Of a DNA stretch of 11,551 nt, positions 6,318-11,551 are shown piece after piece (positions within the stretch are counted from its first letter, which is position 1; each line of letters opens with the position of its first letter). The notes under the pieces are model-generated. The model had not been told where the DNA came from and did no database searches. It was given only the letters and a program-made list of their open reading frames with translations. This DNA comes from Paramuribaculum sp. GTDB lineage: Bacteria > Bacteroidota > Bacteroidia > Bacteroidales > Muribaculaceae. Location: contig JAIDXU010000171.1 in NCBI GenBank assembly GCA_029058455.1, forward strand, positions 1 through 11,551, written 5' to 3'. The position numbers were made by a program, and so were the translations under genes.

Positions 6318-8399
6318 TTAAACAGTCTCCTTAGCCTTGGCAGCATTTTTCTGGAGCTCGGGATAGGGAATACGGCCGTGGAACATTGTCACCAGCCTTG
6401 ACGCAAACTCATCTTTGATGGCATTGACGTCACGGAACGAAATGGGCGAGTCATTGTGAAGCCCCTCGTTGATCTGGGTGTCGATAATCTTGTTGACAAG
6501 ATTTCTGACCGACTCGGGCGAGTGGTCGCTCATTGAGCGCGAGGCCGCTTCAACGGCATCGGCCATCATGAGAATCGAGGTCTCGCGGCTGTTGGGATTG
6601 GGGCCCGGATAGGTGAAAGGTGCCGGATCGACCTCCTCGCCGGGATGGGCGTTGCAATAACGGGTGAAGAAATAGCGCACCCGGCCGCGGCCGTGGTGGG
6701 TGGCGATAAAGTTGCGTATCACGGCGGGCAACTTGTGTTTTTCAGCCTTGCGAAGTCCGTCGGTCACATGGCCGATTATTATTCCGGCACTCTGAGCAGG
6801 GCTGAGAGCATCATGGGGATTGACTCCGTGTTGATTCTCGGTAAAAAACGCAGGATTGGAGATTTTGCCTATATCATGATAGAGCGCGCCGGCCCTCACA
6901 AGCTGCACCTTGGCACCTATGCGGTTGGCGGCGGCAGTGGCGAGATTGCTCACGGCCATAGAGTGCTGGAAGGTGCCGGGACACTCCTCACTCAGAGCTT
7001 TGAGCAGCGGGTGGTTGATGTCACTGAGTTCTACGAGTGTAACCCTCGAAGTGAAGCCGAATACCTTTTCGAGCAGGAATACCATTATATATGCAAAGGA
7101 GATAAACACGGCGTTAACGCCGAAATATCCGAACATGCGGGGCGAAAGATGTGACAGCGACCCGCTCTGCAACAGCTCCACAGCCACAAAACCGAGCGAA
7201 TAGCTCACAAACACCCACGCGGCGGTGCGGATAAGCTCTGAGCGCTTGGTCATCTCCTTGATCGAAATTATGGTAACCAGGCCGGCAAGCCACTGCACGA
7301 AGATAAACTCAAACGGGAAAGTGGCCGACACGGCACACGCCAATACCGAAATCATATAGCAGAAGAAGGCAGTGCGCGAATCGAGAAACACCAGCACCAC
7401 AACCGCCACTATCGTAAACGGCACAAGATAGAGGCCTGACGAGAATGCTGCCGCCATGCCATAGGCAAACACGGTGAAGCCCACAGTGATAAGCATGATG
7501 AAACCCATCGTGCGGGTGTGCTTGAAGTAATCGCTGCGGAAAAACATCAGGTAGCCGTATAGAGCGCCATAGAGCAACAGCAGAAACAGAATCTTGCCCA
7601 ACAGCGGCACATAGAAGTCGGTTTTAACGGTAGAACCTCCGCGCTCGGCACCAAGCTCTTCGTATGTGCGCAGAATGGTGTAGAGCTGTGCGGTAACAAT
7701 ATCTCCGCGGTCGATTATGCGCTCACCCTGCTGTATCACACCTACCGGTGCGAGAGCCTTCTGATAGGCATCGGCCAGAAGACGCGAGGTGTTGACACTG
7801 TCGATCTCCACGTTGGGATTGAGCAATTCGGGAAGTTTCACCGCCATGATAGCGGCGTGAAAACGCTGGTCTCCGAGCAGACTGTCGATTTGGCTATATG
7901 CCTCTCTCGCCGAGAGATAGCCTTTGGTGGGTATCGACACGGTGGTATTGTCATGAATCATCTTTACCGAGGGAAGTCTGCCCGACTGTATTTTATTATA
8001 GGTCTCGGCATTGACAATGCCCTGCTCATAGACTTTGCGTATGAGTGAAATCATCTGATTTCGCTCGCCGGGAGTGAGATTGACCGAAGGGTTGGATTCA
8101 AGACGGTTCGACACCTCGGCCACAATGGTTTTGTCGGCCGCATAGTCGCGCTGATAAACCGGCTCGAAAGTGCGGTCAATACTGTCTTTCACCATCTGCG
8201 CGCTCACGCTGTCGAGGCGCACCGGAATATCGAACGGCGCAGTAAGCAGCGAGTAGGCCCACGGCCTGTTTTCCTCGTAATTATACTGATTTTTGTTGTC
8301 GCGGGGCAGACAGTAGGCCACCAATATCACCGCAGCGGCCAGCATAAGCCACTTTATCCAGCTGCTTCCCTCACTGCGGTTGTTCGTGAAATTGATCAT
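6318..8399 (-). CDS. pgpH: PgpH-like 7TM-HD cyclic-di-AMP phosphodiesterase
   Basis: This is a membrane phosphodiesterase predicted to cleave cyclic di-AMP to pApA on the cytoplasmic side. The 693-residue protein has one N-terminal TM helix (about 14-31) and an extracellular 7TMR-HDED domain (about 35-260) starting near the PWAYSLLTAPFDIPV motif. Seven TM helices follow (about 264-445), then a cytoplasmic HD domain. The metal-binding set is complete: H479 (QHSMAV), H508-D509 (YHDIGK), H544 (IIGHV), H568-H569 (ATHHG) and D614 (MADAVE). The order and spacing agree with my memory of Listeria PgpH. The length is typical. The gene begins 19 bp after rel with no Shine-Dalgarno sequence. In Firmicutes, PgpH is inhibited by (p)ppGpp, which makes the adjacency to rel meaningful. 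Direct biochemical activity in Bacteroidetes is inferred. Confidence 0.87.
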   Translation of the reverse strand: MINFTNNRSEGSSWIKWLMLAAAVILVAYCLPRDNKNQYNYEENRPWAYSLLTAPFDIPVRLDSVSAQMVKDSIDRTFEPVYQRDYAADKTIVAEVSNRLESNPSVNLTPGERNQMISLIRKVYEQGIVNAETYNKIQSGRLPSVKMIHDNTTVSIPTKGYLSAREAYSQIDSLLGDQRFHAAIMAVKLPELLNPNVEIDSVNTSRLLADAYQKALAPVGVIQQGERIIDRGDIVTAQLYTILRTYEELGAERGGSTVKTDFYVPLLGKILFLLLLYGALYGYLMFFRSDYFKHTRTMGFIMLITVGFTVFAYGMAAAFSSGLYLVPFTIVAVVVLVFLDSRTAFFCYMISVLACAVSATFPFEFIFVQWLAGLVTIISIKEMTKRSELIRTAAWVFVSYSLGFVAVELLQSGSLSHLSPRMFGYFGVNAVFISFAYIMVFLLEKVFGFTSRVTLVELSDINHPLLKALSEECPGTFQHSMAVSNLATAAANRIGAKVQLVRAGALYHDIGKISNPAFFTENQHGVNPHDALSPAQSAGIIIGHVTDGLRKAEKHKLPAVIRNFIATHHGRGRVRYFFTRYCNAHPGEEVDPAPFTYPGPNPNSRETSILMMADAVEAASRSMSDHSPESVRNLVNKIIDTQINEGLHNDSPISFRDVNAIKDEFASRLVTMFHGRIPYPELQKNAAKAKETV

Positions 8400-8418
8400 A
8401 TCGTCGGGTCAGAGTTGT

Positions 8419-10776
8419 TTAGGAATAGCGTGAAGCCTTGGTCACACCTTTGATTTTCTTGATTTTGTCACACAGCTCGCTCACCACTTTCACATCCTCG
8501 ACCATAACGGTGAGATGACATTCAAACACTTCATGCTCGGCGGCGATGTCGAGCGAGCGTATATCGATGTTGAGCTGAGTGGAAATCATCTGTATCAGTT
8601 CCTGCAAAATGCCGTGGCGGTCAATGCCCTCCACAAGTATGTCGGCACGGAACTTTTCTTCTACTTTTTCCCACTCGGTAGCCACTATGCGATTGCCATA
8701 GCTGGCTTTGAGCTTCTGGGCGCGGGGGCAGGTGAGAGCGTGTATCTCCATCTGTCCCGAATCGTTGATATATCCCATCACCTTATCTCCGGGAATAGGA
8801 CGGCAACAGTCGGGATACACAAAGTTTTTCTCCGAGCCGCTGCTGCGCAGCTTGTAGATTTCTTTGGTGTTGATTTTTTCGGGAACATGCGCCTCGGGTT
8901 GCTGTTGCTCCCCGCTCTTGGCTAAGGAGCCCGACCGCAGGCGTGGCAGACGGAAAATCTTGCGCAACAATCCCTTGTCGGCTTTCTTTGAATCTTTCAG
9001 CACATAGCCGTCAAGAGTTATGTTGCCGCTGCCGATGTTGAGATAGAGGCTTTCGCGGGTGGTGACATGATAATATGCCATCATCTTGGTTATCACCTCA
9101 TTGGTAGGTGCGACCTCGTTGTCGGCAAGAAATTTGTCGAAAATCTCGCGTCCGCGGTCAATGTCGGGCTGCTGCAATCTGCGCAACGAAGCCTTGAGAC
9201 GGGTGCGCGCCTTGCCGGTTTTCACAAACGACAGCCATTCGGCTTTGGGAGTCTGGCTCTTTGAAGTCAGCACCTCCACCTGATCGCCCGAGTTGAGCCT
9301 GTGGCTCAGCGGCATTAGCTTATGGTTAACCTTGCCGGCTATACAGTGGTCGCCGAGATGGGTATGGAGCGCATAGGCCATGTCGAGCACCGTGGCTCCG
9401 GCAGGCAGCGTGATCAGCTCGCCTTTGGGAGTAAACACCACAATCTCCGAAGCAAACAGATTAAGCTTCAGAGTGTCGAGAAAATCGAGGGCATTGGGGT
9501 TGGGATCCTCGAGTATATCCTTGATTGTGCGAAGCCACACATTGAGATCGCTCTCCTCATCCTTCTCGCCGCCGATTTTATATTTCCAATGGGCGGCAAA
9601 ACCTTTTTCGGCTATCTCGTCCATTTTGCGCGAACGTATCTGCACCTCCACCCAGTTGCCGTCGGGACCCATCACCGTGAGGTGGAGGGCCTGATAACCG
9701 TTGGCCTTGGGAGTGGAAATCCAGTCGCGGGTGCGGTCGGGATGCAGACGGTAGAGATCGGTTATGGCGGCATAGATGTTCCAACACAGGGTTTTCTCCA
9801 TCTTGGGATCATCGCAGTCAAAAATGATTCGCATGGCATAGAGGTCATAAACCTCCTCAAACGGAATCTTTTTCGTCTCCATCTTGCGCCATATCGAATA
9901 GACCGATTTAAGCCTTGCCTTAGCCTCATATTTGAGCCCCATGTTATCGAGATGTTCGAGTATGGGCGCGGCAAGTGTCTGATAGGCGAGGTCGCGCTTC
10001 TGCTGGGTCTGCTTTATGAGCGCCGATATTTTCTCATATTCGGCGGGATGCTCATATTTGAAACTGAGGTCCTCAAGCTCTGTCTTTATGGGAAAGAGGC
10101 CGAGGCGATGAGCCAGCGGTGCATATATGTATAGCGTTTCGCCGGCAATCTTATATTGCTTGTTGGGCGCCATTGAGCCGAGGGTGCGCATATTGTGAAG
10201 GCGGTCGGCCATCTTGATAAGCACCACCCTTATATCCTCGCTCATGGTGAGGAGCAGCTTGCGGAAATTCTCGGCCTGAACCGACGCCTTGTCGCCGAAT
10301 ATTCCGCCCGAAATCTTTGTCAGCCCGTCGACTATCATGGCAATCTTGTGGCCGAAAAGATGCTCTATATCCTCGGTGGTATATTCGGTATCCTCTACTA
10401 CATCGTGGAGCAACGCGGCACATATCGAGGTGCTTCCGAGACCTATGTCGCGGCTCACTATGCGAGCCACCGCTATCGGATGAAGAATATAGGGCTCACC
10501 GGAGCGGCGCCTTATGCCGGCATGAGCCTGACGGGCGAACTTATAGGCGCGCTCGATGATTTCAACCTTCTTGCGGTGGTTGCTGGCCAGATAGCCGTCG
10601 AGCACCTCGCGAAAAGCCCTGTCGATATACTCATCCTCCTGCTCAGGAGTGAGACTCGACCAGTCAACCTCCTCAGGCTCGGCGGCCGTGTTCGATCTCC
10701 GCGCTATCGTGAGCGTGGTATGGGGCTTGGGGGCGGATGAATCGGGTAGAGATGACATGGCTTCAGGTTTTTTCAT
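8419..10776 (-). CDS. rel: Bifunctional (p)ppGpp synthetase/hydrolase (RelA/SpoT family)
   Basis: This is the long RSH enzyme of the stringent response. It makes (p)ppGpp from ATP and GDP/GTP and hydrolyses it back. With the ATG at 10776 the product has 785 residues. The hydrolase domain is complete: RRRSGEPYILHP (89-100), HDVVEDT (124-130) and KMADRLHNMRTL (188-199). The synthetase domain has RTRD (348-351, a basic variant of the RXKD motif of bifunctional Rel, not the acidic EXDD of RelA), NGYQALH (359-365) and EVQIRS (377-382). TGS follows (about 444-505). A zinc-finger-like domain carries C657, C658, H679 and C683, and an ACT domain is at about 708-785. Both activities should therefore be present. 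Start choices: TTG 10782, ATG 10776 or ATG 10758; none has a convincing ribosome-binding site. It is the first gene of an operon with pgpH and the DUF4919 gene. Confidence 0.95.
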   Translation of the reverse strand: MKKPEAMSSLPDSSAPKPHTTLTIARRSNTAAEPEEVDWSSLTPEQEDEYIDRAFREVLDGYLASNHRKKVEIIERAYKFARQAHAGIRRRSGEPYILHPIAVARIVSRDIGLGSTSICAALLHDVVEDTEYTTEDIEHLFGHKIAMIVDGLTKISGGIFGDKASVQAENFRKLLLTMSEDIRVVLIKMADRLHNMRTLGSMAPNKQYKIAGETLYIYAPLAHRLGLFPIKTELEDLSFKYEHPAEYEKISALIKQTQQKRDLAYQTLAAPILEHLDNMGLKYEAKARLKSVYSIWRKMETKKIPFEEVYDLYAMRIIFDCDDPKMEKTLCWNIYAAITDLYRLHPDRTRDWISTPKANGYQALHLTVMGPDGNWVEVQIRSRKMDEIAEKGFAAHWKYKIGGEKDEESDLNVWLRTIKDILEDPNPNALDFLDTLKLNLFASEIVVFTPKGELITLPAGATVLDMAYALHTHLGDHCIAGKVNHKLMPLSHRLNSGDQVEVLTSKSQTPKAEWLSFVKTGKARTRLKASLRRLQQPDIDRGREIFDKFLADNEVAPTNEVITKMMAYYHVTTRESLYLNIGSGNITLDGYVLKDSKKADKGLLRKIFRLPRLRSGSLAKSGEQQQPEAHVPEKINTKEIYKLRSSGSEKNFVYPDCCRPIPGDKVMGYINDSGQMEIHALTCPRAQKLKASYGNRIVATEWEKVEEKFRADILVEGIDRHGILQELIQMISTQLNIDIRSLDIAAEHEVFECHLTVMVEDVKVVSELCDKIKKIKGVTKASRYS

Positions 10777-10779
10777 CCA

Positions 10780-10787
10780 CAAAAATA
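10780..10787 (-). promoter_or_regulatory. Candidate -7 element for the rel operon
   Basis: The minus strand reads TATTTTTG at 10787-10780, an exact TAnnTTTG match, ending 3 bp before the ATG at 10776. The -33 position 19 bp upstream holds GCTG, a poor match. If used, transcription would begin at or just inside that ATG. The mRNA would then be leaderless, or translation would begin at the ATG at 10758 after a leader of roughly 15 nt. The tract is AT-rich, so a chance match is possible. Confidence 0.3.
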
Positions 10788-10824
10788 ATAAAAAATTCCC
10801 TTTTTACAGCATTTATGCCACGTC

Positions 10825-10853
10825 TGTCACACTTTTTAGCTATTTTTGTGACA
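10825..10853. promoter_or_regulatory. Inverted repeat between divergent rel and C-S lyase genes
   Basis: TGTCACA (10825-10831) and TGTGACA (10847-10853) are perfect inverted 7-mers separated by 15 bp, with centres 22 bp apart, about two helical turns. The right arm overlaps the candidate -7 element of the rightward gene. This fits a dimeric regulator touching both arms. The half-site resembles CRP/FNR-type TGTGA, but the arms are spaced differently from a standard CRP site. The regulator is unknown. Confidence 0.4.
10841..10848 (+). promoter_or_regulatory. Candidate -7 element for the C-S lyase gene
   Basis: TATTTTTG matches the Bacteroidetes TAnnTTTG consensus exactly and lies 41 bp before the ATG at 10890. 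This would give a leader of about 35 nt. I see no good TTTG at the -33 distance. Confidence 0.4.
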
Positions 10854-10889
10854 CAATTTATCCCTTACCCTACTTACTACACTACCCCG

Positions 10890-11551
10890 ATGAGCCGATT
10901 TGACTTTGATAAATTCGTTGACCGCAGCAATTCATGCGCGATGAAATATCATGCGCTTCATGACCTTTTCGGTCGTAAAGACCTAACTCCCTTTTGGATT
11001 GCCGACATGGAATTTGAGGTAACCCCCGAAATCTCGGAGGCTCTCGACACTCGTTTCAGCCACAAGGTGCTGGGCTATGAGTCGGTGCCCGCCTCATTCA
11101 AGGAATCGATAATCTCATGGCTCGGTCATCGCCACAATCTCAGCGTAAGCGCCGAGGAGATAGCTTTTGTGCCGGGTATTGTGAGAGGTATCGGATATGC
11201 CATAAACTATTTCACCCGTCCCGGCGACGGCATCGTGATTCAACCCCCGGTCTATCATCCTTTCCGTCTGCTCACCGAAGGCAACGGCCGTGTGGTTATC
11301 AACAATCCCCTCGTGGAGCTTCCCGACGGAAGCTATGAGATGAACCTCACTGAACTTGAGGAAATCTTCGCCACCCGCGGCCCCAAAATGATGATTCTCT
11401 GCAATCCTCACAATCCCGCCGGTTTGCAGTGGAGCGCCGACACATTGCGCACCGTGGCCTCGCTGGCCAAGCAATATGGCGTGATGGTTGTGAGCGACGA
11501 AATACATGGCGACCTCATGCTCTGGAACAAGCCCCACATTCCCTTCTCGAG
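10890..11551 (+). CDS. MalY/PatB-family PLP-dependent C-S lyase, 3' end outside window
   Basis: This is a fold-type I aminotransferase-like enzyme predicted to cleave C-S bonds, as cystathionine beta-lyase does, giving pyruvate, ammonia and a thiol. The first 220 codons are present and open to the window edge. Family motifs in order are FDFDKFVDR (4-12), PFWIADMEF (34-42), LGYESVP (61-67), FVPGIVRG (93-100), QPPVYHPF (118-125), CNPHNPAG (171-178) with the cofactor-contacting Asn, and VSDEIHGDL (201-209) with the Asp that pairs with the PLP ring nitrogen. The catalytic lysine should follow a few dozen residues later and is not visible, so activity cannot be confirmed. The start ATG matches the usual family N-terminus. 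The gene is divergent from the rel operon across a 113-bp intergenic region. Its exact substrate (cystathionine, cystine or other) is undetermined. Confidence 0.88.
   Translation, partial: MSRFDFDKFVDRSNSCAMKYHALHDLFGRKDLTPFWIADMEFEVTPEISEALDTRFSHKVLGYESVPASFKESIISWLGHRHNLSVSAEEIAFVPGIVRGIGYAINYFTRPGDGIVIQPPVYHPFRLLTEGNGRVVINNPLVELPDGSYEMNLTELEEIFATRGPKMMILCNPHNPAGLQWSADTLRTVASLAKQYGVMVVSDEIHGDLMLWNKPHIPFS

Noticed and set aside
6645..7154. Plus-strand open frame (169 codons) opposite the 7TM-HD gene
   Set aside because: It is antisense to the HD domain with its complete catalytic set, and its translation matches nothing recognisable.
9322..10134. Long plus-strand open frame (270 codons) opposite rel
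   Set aside because: It lies wholly antisense to highly conserved Rel domains, and its translation has no recognisable domain. Such shadow frames are common opposite genes with this codon use.

Overview
The window looks like a chromosomal segment from a Bacteroidales gut-type bacterium, possibly a Muribaculaceae relative. The grounds are a DUF4919 protein (a family I know mainly from Bacteroidetes), TAnnTTTG-type -7 promoter elements, almost no Shine-Dalgarno sequences, and the style of the Rel and 7TM-HD proteins. No database search was possible, so the taxon is an inference from these traits. All seven genes appear intact except the last, which runs off the right edge. I see no tRNA, rRNA, insertion sequence or CRISPR array.

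Left region (1-216): non-coding. At the extreme left edge the minus strand carries a Bacteroidetes-type promoter followed within a few bases by a strong hairpin plus T-run, so a very short terminated or attenuated transcript would point leftward out of the window. Just before the first gene is an AT-rich inverted repeat that could be an operator. Nothing else is recognisable in this stretch.

Region 217-5566 (+ strand): a compact three-gene tripartite heavy-metal efflux operon in the order adaptor, RND pump, outer-membrane channel. Spacing is 5 bp between the first two genes and a 4-bp ATGA overlap between the last two. The adaptor lipoprotein has histidine clusters at both ends. The pump lacks the methionines used by the Cu/Ag pump CusA. 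Together these suggest a divalent metal, but the substrate is not proven.

Region 5579-10776 (- strand): a second operon, converging on the first with only 12 bp between stop codons. Its order is a bifunctional Rel (p)ppGpp synthetase/hydrolase, a PgpH-like 7TM-HD cyclic-di-AMP phosphodiesterase, and a secreted DUF4919 protein of unknown function. Gaps of 19 and 25 bp suggest cotranscription. Because (p)ppGpp is known to inhibit PgpH in Firmicutes, this layout physically joins two nucleotide second-messenger pathways and is the most interesting biology here.

Region 10777-11551: a 113-bp divergent intergenic region with two TAnnTTTG elements, one per direction, and a perfect 7-bp inverted repeat (TGTCACA/TGTGACA). 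It is followed by the first 220 codons of a MalY/PatB-type PLP-dependent C-S lyase on the + strand.
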